This document shows positions 45,181-53,270 of a stretch of DNA of 64,000 bases, one piece after another. The stretch is taken from NCBI GenBank assembly GCA_023454175.1, contig JAEXRW010000010.1, positions 62,001 to 126,000 of the forward strand, given 5' to 3'. The position numbers and the translations under genes are program-made. Under the pieces are notes generated by a model that was not told the DNA's origin, searched no databases, and saw nothing but the letters and a program-made list of their open reading frames with translations. Position 1 is the stretch's first letter; each line of letters opens with the position of its first letter. Source of the stretch: Bacillota bacterium. Its GTDB lineage: Bacteria; Bacillota; Clostridia; Christensenellales; JAEXRW01.

Positions 45181-47046
45181 TCATTCCTTCGGGCGGAAGA
45201 GTGCCAGAAAACGGTCCCAGACCGTAGCCCTGGACGGTTCAGGTTCAGCCAAGGCGGATTCCTGTGCGGCTTCTATAGCGGCAGTCTTGAATACGAACTG
45301 GACGAGGGAGACGTTTGTGTTCTTTGCCGAGATGAAGGATACCGGCTGGAAATCCGACTTATCATACTCCTTCATCAAATCATCCATTTTCGTTTGCATG
45401 GTATCGGGCAGGTCGGCTACATGGTCATCCAATTCACGCGTGCCCGAATACAACTCTTTGGTTCCGCTGTACAGATCCGCGATCCCATCCGAAAGGGAAA
45501 CAAGGCCGGTGTGCAGCTTCCCATAGTTGGATGAAAGCGCTTTCACACCATCGGTATAACCGACCAGACCCGAATGAAACTGCCCGTAATTATCCGACAG
45601 CGCTGTCAGACCATCCTTCAGCTGCTGCATCTGTGCTGCAAAGTCCGATGCGCTGAGGGCAGCTCTGATTTGTGCTGCCATACCCGAAAGGGTCTGCGAT
45701 ATAGTGCCGACGGAGCCGGACATGGTAGATAGGCCGGCCTCCACGGAGTCAAACGCCGCCTTTACGCCATCATTCCCATGCGGCCCGTAGTAAGTCCCTT
45801 TCACCGTTTGTGCAGCCGTGTATGCGTCCAGCAGCTGGCTGAGTGTATGCTGCTGGTCTTCATCCAGCCCTGCCACTGCGGCGGAAAGCGATGCAATATC
45901 AGACTGCGAGATGTCCGGGATGTGGGATATGGCAGAACCCAAGGCATCTTTCGCATCGGAAAACCCGCCCTTTAACCGGGTCAAACCGCCCGATATACCG
46001 TCCAACCCCTGGGCCAGTTGGTCCAGCCCATCCGGCAACTGGGCAAAGGCTGTGGGATCAAACCCGCCAGAAGCGTGGTCCAGGGAATACACGATCCCGG
46101 CCAGCGCCGATTTTATCTGGCCCGAGGCAGTGATGAGCTGACCCAAGCTGCCGCTCAACTGCGAGAGTCCGTTTTTAAATCCTGATGAACCGCTTACCAG
46201 ATCCGCCGCACCCTTGTTCATTCGGGCGACGCCGCCATTGAGATCCTTCACGCCGTCATTCACCCCGCTGATGGCGTCTGATAGAGTATTCATATCGTCC
46301 ACCATATCCCCGGTATCCGGCATATCGAATCCCAGGCTCAGCGGCATTGCGGATATCTGGATCCCCGCCATGGCGAAATCACGTACGGTGGAGGAGAGTG
46401 AAATATTTCCGTCCCTGCCCGGCATGACCACATAGGTGACGACGGTGTTTTTACCCGCGCCGGCTATCGTGGCGCCCGGCGCTTCGATATCTCCGCATTT
46501 TTCGGTATCCAGCGTCACGGATACCTGCAGCATATAGTTATCATAAAATACAGCATCCACCTTTTCATTCCTGCGGGTCACCATTTGCATCCCGAGCTTC
46601 CCGGATCTGCCGGCCAGGTCCTGAGGCGCTGTTCTGACGCCGTCGAGCGTGTAGGATATATCAACGTCCCAGGGAAGCTCTGCCGCTGCCATATCCCCCT
46701 GATAATAGAAATGACCTTTCTCCGCATGAAACGATACAGCGTCGCCATTTTGTGCCAACGATTCAGTGGTCGTCAGATTGGCTACGGATGAATAGCTCCC
46801 ATAGTCTGTAATATCGCCTGCTATGGTCACCACAAAGTGGTTGACTGCATAGACGCTATCAGCATTGCCTAAGGCATCCAGAACTGCATAGACGACCTCT
46901 TCCTTATTTTTTATCACTGCCGCTCCCTGCTCGTAAGGGACAGCGCCAGAGGCTGCATTTGCGGCGGCCGGAGAAATGCCCGGCAGGGCCAGAAGCACAA
47001 AAACCAAAAAAACTGACAGACACGACTTAAATACCCTAGATCTCAT
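45181..47046 (-). CDS. YhgE/Pip-like secreted heptad-repeat protein
   Basis: A 621-residue protein. The ATG at 47046 has AAGGAGG upstream and is followed by a clear signal sequence (basic start, then CLSVFLVFVLLALPG, with a likely cleavage after AANA). An N-terminal beta-rich domain (about 40-260) is followed by a long helical region (270-560) of Leu/Gly heptad repeats such as LSDGIADLYSGTKEL, typical of YhgE/Pip proteins. No C-terminal membrane helices are visible, unlike full-length Pip, so this is a shortened relative. It overlaps the MMPL gene by 11 bp and probably works with that transporter at the cell surface. Confidence 0.8.
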   Translation of the reverse strand: MRSRVFKSCLSVFLVFVLLALPGISPAAANAASGAVPYEQGAAVIKNKEEVVYAVLDALGNADSVYAVNHFVVTIAGDITDYGSYSSVANLTTTESLAQNGDAVSFHAEKGHFYYQGDMAAAELPWDVDISYTLDGVRTAPQDLAGRSGKLGMQMVTRRNEKVDAVFYDNYMLQVSVTLDTEKCGDIEAPGATIAGAGKNTVVTYVVMPGRDGNISLSSTVRDFAMAGIQISAMPLSLGFDMPDTGDMVDDMNTLSDAISGVNDGVKDLNGGVARMNKGAADLVSGSSGFKNGLSQLSGSLGQLITASGQIKSALAGIVYSLDHASGGFDPTAFAQLPDGLDQLAQGLDGISGGLTRLKGGFSDAKDALGSAISHIPDISQSDIASLSAAVAGLDEDQQHTLSQLLDAYTAAQTVKGTYYGPHGNDGVKAAFDSVEAGLSTMSGSVGTISQTLSGMAAQIRAALSASDFAAQMQQLKDGLTALSDNYGQFHSGLVGYTDGVKALSSNYGKLHTGLVSLSDGIADLYSGTKELYSGTRELDDHVADLPDTMQTKMDDLMKEYDKSDFQPVSFISAKNTNVSLVQFVFKTAAIEAAQESALAEPEPSRATVWDRFLALFRPKE

Positions 47047-49156
47047 GACAATCCTCCTTATGGATATCCGAAATAGCTTTGTTTTTACCAATGAAACCGG
47101 ACTTATAAGTGGTTTTACCTATCACCTTGTCAAACAGGGTCAGCAGGGCCGGCAGGAAGCAGACCACCATCAGCATGGAGATCAGGGTGCCCCTGCCCAA
47201 AAGCAGCCCCAGGACCGAAATTACCGGATTGGACGATGTGATATAGAGCGTAAAACCTGCTGCCGCGAGGGTGGTGGCGGAGATCAGTATGGGTTTGAAG
47301 GTCTCTCCCAGTGATACGTGAATGGCTTCCTTTTTGGGGAGCAACCTCCTGTTCCGCATGTAATGAACGGTAAGAAGGATGGCATAGTCCACCGAAGATC
47401 CAAGCTGCACCGTGTTTATTAACAGATAGCCTACATAGTTCAGCGGCGTACCGCTGAAATACGGGATGGCCAGATTGATCCAGATGGCAGCTTCGATGGT
47501 GACGAGTAAAAGGATCGGAAGCGTGGCCGATCTGAAAGTCAGCAGCAGGACGGCAAAGATGGCTATCACGGCGAGGATGTTGGTGAGGATGCCGTCTTTA
47601 TGAACGACGTCCTTCATATCATACAGGTTCACGCTTTGCCCGACCGTATGGACCGCATCGCCATAATAAGCTTTCGCGGTATTCTGTATATTTTCCACCG
47701 TTTCAAAGGCCAGGCTGCCTTCCTGCGGCGTATCGGCATAGATGACGACGCGCGTATATTTTTGTGAATAGAACTGTTCGACTACAGCCTTATCCAGAAA
47801 CCCTGCCGGGACCGCAGCGCCGACCTTGGTCGCGTAGGATACGACACCCGTCACATGCTCAAGTTTACCCACATCCCTGCACAGTGCCTCCTCCTTCACC
47901 GCATCCCCTCGCGGCACCAGCAAAACCATGATGGAAGAGCGGCCGAACGTATCCCGGATGGCTGCACTCTCCTGCCCGCTGCGGCTTTCGGGAGCCGCCT
48001 GCATCCCATAGGTGAAATCCGCCTGCGACTGGCCGAGGAAGCACGGTACGATCAGTACGGCGACCAAAACCAATGCGGGGATGAAGAACTTTGACAAGAC
48101 CTTGTTGACATTTTTGAAACGGGGCATCAGGGGACGGTGCCTGGTTTTATCCATGAGCCTATAAACGCAAAGCGTCAGCGCCGGCAGGAACACCATGACC
48201 GAGATAAAGCTGAAAAGGATGCCTTTGGCCAAAGCCAGGCCCAGGTCCGCGCCGATACGGAAATCCATGAAGACGAGCGCCAGGAATCCGCACAATACCG
48301 TAGCAGCGCTTGCTCCGACCGACGGGATCGATTCTTTGATGGCTTGCCGCATCGCCTCTTCCACGCTGACATACTTGGTTCTATTGATGGAAAAGCTATG
48401 CAGCAGGAAAATGGCGAAATCCAGGGAACAGGCGAGCTGCAAGATTGGGGCCACCGAGTTGGTCATGAAAGATACCTGGCCCAGAAAGCTGTTCGTTCCC
48501 ATATTGATCAGGATGGAGATACCGATGGCAGCGAGATACAAAAGCGGCTCGATCCACGAAGTAGTCGCCAGGACCAGGATGATCAGGATGGCGGGGAGGA
48601 GGATGGCCATTGCATTGAGCACCTCGGTCCCTGTCGCCTGCTGCATGAATTCGATATCGGGCGCTTCGCCGGCAAGGGCATTACCTTCGCCGATCATGCT
48701 CCGGATGGCCTCAGTAGTCTCTTTTTCCACCCCCTTGGCGATCGTAACCGAATACAAGGCATTGCCATCCTTGTAAAACTGTTTGATCGTATCGGCATCG
48801 CCCATGGCCAGCGGCGTTTTGATATCCATCACATCGTCGAGCCAAAGGACCTCCGCTACACCGTCAATTTCAGATAATTTCTGCTTGTATTCGACCGCCT
48901 GTGGGATGGTGACATTCGTTATCATCACGCTGGTATTGGGCATGGGCTGCGAAAATTCTGCGGTCATCAGCTTCAGCGCCGCAGTCGATTGGGCATTGGG
49001 TGGAAGATAATCCACCATATTGTAGTTAACCCTGACAAACACCGTGAGTAGTGCGCATACCGCTGCTACGGCCACAAAGACAACGATCATCGCTTTTTTA
49101 TGCCGTACAATAGCACTTGTAAATCTATCCAACAAGCAGACCACGACCTTTAACAA
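47036..49156 (-). CDS. MMPL/RND-family transporter
   Basis: A 706-residue membrane protein with two repeats of one helix, an external loop of about 150 residues and five helices: helix 1 at about 22-42 and the second half from about 350. SMLMVVCFLPALLTLFDK ends the last helix cluster, and a similar SVMVFLPALTLCVYRL ends the first. MMPL proteins export lipids, siderophores or drugs using the proton gradient. The start is unsettled; TTG at 49156, GTG at 49144 and TTG at 49135 are possible. The operator and promoter directly upstream, and the TetR gene before that, indicate repressor control. Confidence 0.88.
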   Translation of the reverse strand: MLKVVVCLLDRFTSAIVRHKKAMIVVFVAVAAVCALLTVFVRVNYNMVDYLPPNAQSTAALKLMTAEFSQPMPNTSVMITNVTIPQAVEYKQKLSEIDGVAEVLWLDDVMDIKTPLAMGDADTIKQFYKDGNALYSVTIAKGVEKETTEAIRSMIGEGNALAGEAPDIEFMQQATGTEVLNAMAILLPAILIILVLATTSWIEPLLYLAAIGISILINMGTNSFLGQVSFMTNSVAPILQLACSLDFAIFLLHSFSINRTKYVSVEEAMRQAIKESIPSVGASAATVLCGFLALVFMDFRIGADLGLALAKGILFSFISVMVFLPALTLCVYRLMDKTRHRPLMPRFKNVNKVLSKFFIPALVLVAVLIVPCFLGQSQADFTYGMQAAPESRSGQESAAIRDTFGRSSIMVLLVPRGDAVKEEALCRDVGKLEHVTGVVSYATKVGAAVPAGFLDKAVVEQFYSQKYTRVVIYADTPQEGSLAFETVENIQNTAKAYYGDAVHTVGQSVNLYDMKDVVHKDGILTNILAVIAIFAVLLLTFRSATLPILLLVTIEAAIWINLAIPYFSGTPLNYVGYLLINTVQLGSSVDYAILLTVHYMRNRRLLPKKEAIHVSLGETFKPILISATTLAAAGFTLYITSSNPVISVLGLLLGRGTLISMLMVVCFLPALLTLFDKVIGKTTYKSGFIGKNKAISDIHKEDCHEI

Positions 49157-49206
49157 TCGCTTGATATTTCCGCTGACCCATCAAATCACGGAATATTCAC
49201 TGTTGA

Positions 49207-49235
49207 ATTATAATAAACACATTGTTGGTTTACAA
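49207..49235 (-). promoter_or_regulatory. Promoter of the MMPL operon
   Basis: On the minus strand: TTGTAA (49235-49230), a 17-bp spacer and TATAAT (49212-49207). The -35 and spacer are covered by the palindrome at 49217-49247. Confidence 0.75.
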
Positions 49236-49247
49236 CCAACAATGTGT
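49217..49247. promoter_or_regulatory. TetR-type operator in front of the MMPL gene
   Basis: A perfect inverted repeat with 14-bp arms, ACACATTGTTGGTT, and a 3-bp centre. Its overlap with the -35 box and spacer fits repression by the TetR encoded just upstream. Confidence 0.8.
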
Positions 49248-49360
49248 GATGAGATTGTACTTTCTGCAACACCGGAATTGAAATGTGTCTGGCATCTTAC
49301 AATAAACAGAAATTTGAGGGGAAGGGAAATGATGGGAAATATTATTGACCTCCGCAAAAT

Positions 49361-49394
49361 AAAAAGCCGTGGCAGCAGAGCGCTGACCACGGCT
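49361..49394 (-). terminator. Terminator of the TetR gene (minus strand)
   Basis: AGCCGTGG/CCACGGCT stem; read on the minus strand it is followed by a TTTTT run. Confidence 0.75.
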
Positions 49395-49417
49395 ATCCGA
49401 ATAACTGACAGGCACCA

Positions 49418-49999
49418 TTATTGCGGGACGTTGTAACCCGAAAGTCCCTGGTAGAGCAGGGTCGAACAAAATTCGGCCATTTGCTGTGTGGATTCCGGCA
49501 TATCGTCCATCAGCCATTTTTCAACGACGTTCAAAGTGCCGGTGATGACGAACAACTGCAGGTATTCATTTGTGCGTTCATCGATGAGTTTCAGATTGCG
49601 AAGTTCCTTAATGGTCTTTTCCTGTGCAAGAAGCATGATATCCTTATGGAAGGTATCATCCCCGTTCTTGCTGAGCAAAACCTTGAACAAGGCGGAATTC
49701 TGCCTGGCGTAATCCAGTATCTGTGTCATCGCCAATACCGTCAAATTGGACGGCTCGGAAAAGGCGGCGTGCGATATATGCTCGGAAAGCTCGGCTATGA
49801 CTTCCTGCTGGATCTGATGCAGCAGGTCGTATGTATCGGTATAGTAAGTGTAAAAGGTGCTCCTGTTGATCTCGGCCGTTTCGCAGAGCATTTTGACGGA
49901 TATCCTGGAAATGGGATGCTCCTGCATCAATTCAATAAGGCTATCCTTGATGAGCTGCTTTGTCAGCCGTACCCGACGGTCTATTTTGCCTGCCTTCAT
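49418..49999 (-). CDS. TetR/AcrR family regulator of the MMPL operon
   Basis: A 193-residue regulator. The N-terminal HTH (about 12-58) contains ISVKMLCETAEINRSTFYTYY; the C-terminal part matches the TetR_C-type region common in Firmicute regulators beside YhgE/MMPL genes. It is separated from the MMPL gene by its own terminator and by a long perfect operator, which it probably binds. No similar palindrome was noticed at its own start, so autoregulation is not evident. Confidence 0.9.
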   Translation of the reverse strand: MKAGKIDRRVRLTKQLIKDSLIELMQEHPISRISVKMLCETAEINRSTFYTYYTDTYDLLHQIQQEVIAELSEHISHAAFSEPSNLTVLAMTQILDYARQNSALFKVLLSKNGDDTFHKDIMLLAQEKTIKELRNLKLIDERTNEYLQLFVITGTLNVVEKWLMDDMPESTQQMAEFCSTLLYQGLSGYNVPQ

Positions 50000-50168
50000 C
50001 GTATTTCACCCACAGTCAGGAATCAAAAGATTAGATTTTATTTAAGCGACATCATGATAAGTATAGAGCAATATTGCACAGAATACAACACGATGCCGGA
50101 TATACGATCCAATCCTCCCCGCGCTAGGATTGCCTTCATAACCGTCTCCGGGATCTAATATAAAAGAA

Positions 50169-50192
50169 CGGCAACCCCATTTTGGGCTGCCG
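50169..50192 (-). terminator. Terminator after cheX (minus strand)
   Basis: CGGCA/TGCCG outer and CCC/GGG inner stem around ATTTT; on the minus strand a TTCTTTTA tract follows. Confidence 0.75.
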
Positions 50193-50238
50193 CCAATCTA
50201 TGCTGGACCATCGATGCAGATAAAAGCACCTATACCTT

Positions 50239-50697
50239 TCATTGCTCAAAAGCGATATTGATATCAATGGGATTCTGATCGGCCAACAGCTGGATACACA
50301 GGACCTGGCTGGAGTTCATGTTTACGGATATGTTTTTCCCGTGAAGCAGCGTAGGCGTCGAAATATCCACTGGGATCCCCAAATCATAAAAGTAAGTTAC
50401 CGCACTGGCCGTGAGCATATTTGCCAGCTCGGATAGTGCACTTTGTGCCATTTCGTCTAAATCGTCAATCGCAGCCCCCATCATGACCGATGCTATCTTT
50501 TTGGCAATATTCATGCCGATGCAATACGCAACATTGCCCTTTATCGATCCAACGATCCCGACAATGATAATAACTCCTGAATTGATCAATTCCTGGCCTT
50601 TTACACTCAAATTACCCTTTTGGATATTGCCAAAGCCTATCTGCGGCATCACAGCTTCAAATGATTCGATAAAAGGATTGATATATTTTACATCCAC
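50239..50697 (-). CDS. CheX-family phosphatase-like protein
   Basis: A 152-residue CheX-type protein. It opens VKYINPFIESFEAV, as CheX proteins do, and carries the catalytic-helix pattern SELANMLTASA with the paired Glu and Asn (about 87-90) that dephosphorylate CheY in CheC/CheX enzymes. It overlaps the receiver-CheX fusion gene by 10 bp and so is its likely partner. No flagellar or chemoreceptor genes are in the window. Confidence 0.85.
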   Translation of the reverse strand: MDVKYINPFIESFEAVMPQIGFGNIQKGNLSVKGQELINSGVIIIVGIVGSIKGNVAYCIGMNIAKKIASVMMGAAIDDLDEMAQSALSELANMLTASAVTYFYDLGIPVDISTPTLLHGKNISVNMNSSQVLCIQLLADQNPIDINIAFEQ

Positions 50698-51551
50698 TTC
50701 TCTTCACCTCTTTGAAAGCCCACATCAAGCAATAACTCACCGAAAGCTGTTTGGGCGACTGCCGTGGTCGTATTGAAGCTGGGAGCGGATATGGAAACAC
50801 TGTCACCGTGCAATATGGATGGCGGGGCAACACGGAGCCCCAACGCTTTGTTCTTTTTGTTCAATATGGAGCACGCATTACCCGATACGATATTGGAAAA
50901 TTCCTCAAGCACGGCCATCATCTCACCAGGGCCTTTCGGCTCCCTTTTTAACACGGCGACCGCCAGAGCCTTCACAGTTTCCTTGGAGAGGTCCATGATC
51001 ATCCGCCCGGAAAACTTGCCGATGATCCCGACGATCATGGTCATTCCTTTTGATTCATACTCTCTGTTGGAAGAGTATTCTTCATCGTATGCAAGGATCG
51101 TCCTGGTCATCCGGTTCATGGTATCCATAAGCGCTTCTTTAAATATCGAAAAATACTCCGCTTCCAAGAACCGATACAGTTCTTCAGTTGCCATCACCCT
51201 ATTAATCACGGTGATGAGTTCATCGGAATCAACCGGCTTTTGGATATACGCAGATACCTTGCTTTCCCGTGCTTTTTGAATGATTTCATCATCCATCATG
51301 GAACTGATAACGATCACTTTTATATTTTTGTCGATCTCATGGATGGCACGGGTACACTCAAGGCCATCGGTACCGGGCAACGTCATATCCATCGTCACAA
51401 GCGTGGGCTGCGTGGCCTTGACCACCTGCTTGACTTCTTCCAGCGAACCAGCCTCTCCAACGACCTCAAACCCATTGTTTACGAGAATGTCTTTTATGAA
51501 TGCAACCGAGAAAGATGAATCATCAACGATAACAATTCGCATATTTGCCAT
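50688..51551 (-). CDS. Receiver domain-CheX fusion protein
   Basis: A 287-residue protein. Residues 1-122 are a CheY-like receiver: VDDS (9-12), phospho-acceptor D55 in LVTMDMTLPG, the conserved S/T switch near 83 and K105 in IQKPV. Residues 130-287 are a CheX-like domain with the motif EEFSNIVSGNA, again holding the Glu/Asn pair. The phosphatase domain may act on its own receiver or on CheY. Together with the stand-alone CheX it forms a small signalling module with no known output domain. Confidence 0.87.
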   Translation of the reverse strand: MANMRIVIVDDSSFSVAFIKDILVNNGFEVVGEAGSLEEVKQVVKATQPTLVTMDMTLPGTDGLECTRAIHEIDKNIKVIVISSMMDDEIIQKARESKVSAYIQKPVDSDELITVINRVMATEELYRFLEAEYFSIFKEALMDTMNRMTRTILAYDEEYSSNREYESKGMTMIVGIIGKFSGRMIMDLSKETVKALAVAVLKREPKGPGEMMAVLEEFSNIVSGNACSILNKKNKALGLRVAPPSILHGDSVSISAPSFNTTTAVAQTAFGELLLDVGFQRGEEKWM

Positions 51552-51859
51552 AAAACCCCGGACTTCCTTTCATTCAATAAATCATCTATGATATCGGCAC
51601 TAAACGTTTGATACTGAATACGATCGCACCGAAGAATCAAAAAGAATATGATGCCAGAGGACCAAGCCCACCTATATATGGATAAGTGAGGAAAATTGCT
51701 CTGAGTTTGATTTCAATATGGATAAAGGAGGATGAATATTACAGCCGATACAGTGAAGCTTGCCGGGGGTATTATTGCTTGATCACAATCCTGTTTCCGT
51801 AAAATACCGAAGGGTTACATGCCATATCAAGAACAAACAGCCAACAGGAAAAGGCATCA
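51552..51859. other. Intergenic region between larA and the receiver-CheX gene
   Basis: A 308-bp gap. The receiver-CheX ribosome site (AAAGGAAG) lies at its left end. No terminator, riboswitch or coding frame was recognised in the rest. Confidence 0.35.
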
Positions 51860-53134
51860 CTACGGCCCGATGATGACGCCGATACCATCGGGGATGACGA
51901 CCATAGCTGCCTTTTCCCCAAGGAGTGCATCGGCCATTTCCAGCGCCTGTTCAAACGAGAAAGCATGCAGCATGTGCATGTCCCCGACCAGACAGGGTTC
52001 TATATGCCTGCTGACGATGATGACGCCCCTGCACCGAACGAGTATGCGCGCCAGTATCTGCGCCTCCCACTGGTCCGGCAATGTATCTTCAGGCCGGATG
52101 GCTTCGATACTCTGCAGCACATCCCGTGGTGAAACTGCGCCTTTGAACCAACGACAGAATCCATCTCCGCCGTGCCCTTCCACGCAGGATGCTATCATGA
52201 TGATGACGCCGCCGTCATTCAAACAGGATCCCGCAGCTGCCATACCCTTGACAGCCTGGTAGATATTCTGATCCAGCGGGTAGCCGCCATTTGATACAAC
52301 GACCAAGTCTGCCTTCACCGCCTGGACGCTTGCGCGGCGCCTGACGGCTTCGCAGCCTGCGGCATGGGCGTCCTCCGGGTGTCCGGCAAACGCGGAGACG
52401 ATCCTTTTCTTTTCATCGATCACCACATTCAGTATGAACGCAAGCCCGGCCGCTTGGGCGGCAAAGCGCATATCCCGGTGGATGGGATTGCCTTCGAGCA
52501 CCCCGGTCCTGGAGCAGGGATGTGCGATGAAAGCGGCGTTGTGATTGTACATGACCGTTTTTTCGGAGCAGATCCCAGGCAGGATGCTTTTACGCCCGCC
52601 CGAAAAGCCCGCAAAGAAATGCGGCTCGATGAAACCCTCTGCAATGACCAAATCTGCCCAATCGACCAGCCGGTTCACCCAGAGCGCTCCACCCGAAGGC
52701 AGGGAGCCTTTGAATGCCATCTGCGCCTGATCGGACGCATCATGGACCAGGATCTCTTCGTCCCTATAAACCTCCTCCCCGAATTTCTCCAGCAGTTCAT
52801 CACGCGTGGACGCACGGTGAAGGCCTGTGGCGACCAGGATACGGATATGGGCATGCGGGTTTTTACGCCTTGCATGCGAGAGCAGCAGCGGCATCGTGAT
52901 GCGGCTGGGCACGGGGCGCGTGTGGTCGCTGGTGATGACCAGGATGTTCTTTTTCCCTTCAGACAGATCGGCCAGCGTGGGCGATTGGACCGGGGCATTC
53001 AGGGCGGTTTCAACGATATCCCGCTCCGAACCGTGTGTTGCCTTAAAGGCAGAGGCCCTCAGCACCGCCTTGACGCGGCCGTCCGGCACATCCACCACCA
53101 TGCTTTCACGGTAATAGGGAATCTCCAATCTCAT
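51860..53134 (-). CDS. LarA-family nickel-pincer-dependent racemase/epimerase
   Basis: A 424-residue protein with GAGGTGAT before the ATG. LarA active-site motifs are intact: DHTRP (70-74), H106 in GLHRAST, H172 in EPHFFAGFSGGRK and K182, the lysine that binds the nickel-pincer nucleotide. LarA homologues racemise lactate or other 2-hydroxy acids. The LarB, LarC and LarE cofactor enzymes are not in the window, so the cofactor must be made elsewhere. The substrate may well not be lactate, as the family is broad. Confidence 0.88.
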   Translation of the reverse strand: MRLEIPYYRESMVVDVPDGRVKAVLRASAFKATHGSERDIVETALNAPVQSPTLADLSEGKKNILVITSDHTRPVPSRITMPLLLSHARRKNPHAHIRILVATGLHRASTRDELLEKFGEEVYRDEEILVHDASDQAQMAFKGSLPSGGALWVNRLVDWADLVIAEGFIEPHFFAGFSGGRKSILPGICSEKTVMYNHNAAFIAHPCSRTGVLEGNPIHRDMRFAAQAAGLAFILNVVIDEKKRIVSAFAGHPEDAHAAGCEAVRRRASVQAVKADLVVVSNGGYPLDQNIYQAVKGMAAAGSCLNDGGVIIMIASCVEGHGGDGFCRWFKGAVSPRDVLQSIEAIRPEDTLPDQWEAQILARILVRCRGVIIVSRHIEPCLVGDMHMLHAFSFEQALEMADALLGEKAAMVVIPDGIGVIIGP

Positions 53135-53188
53135 ATCATCACCTCAGGCTGTTTCCATCATAAATTATTCAAACGACTTCATTCAACA

Positions 53189-53227
53189 GAAGAAGTACCC
53201 CCGCTCTGCGCGGGGAGGCACTTCTTC
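53189..53227 (-). terminator. Hairpin at the end of the five-gene redox/lipid operon
   Basis: GAAGAAGT/ACTTCTTC outer stem with a CCCCGC/GCGGGG inner stem. It is strong, but the T-tract is weak. Confidence 0.55.
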
Positions 53228-53270
53228 AGGGTGCAATGTAACGACCTTAAACCAAATTACGGGAGATCAA

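Noticed and set aside
51552..51859. Possible nickel/cobalt riboswitch near larA
   Set aside because: This gap is downstream of larA, not upstream, and neither this gap nor the sequence ahead of larA shows the expected conserved helices.
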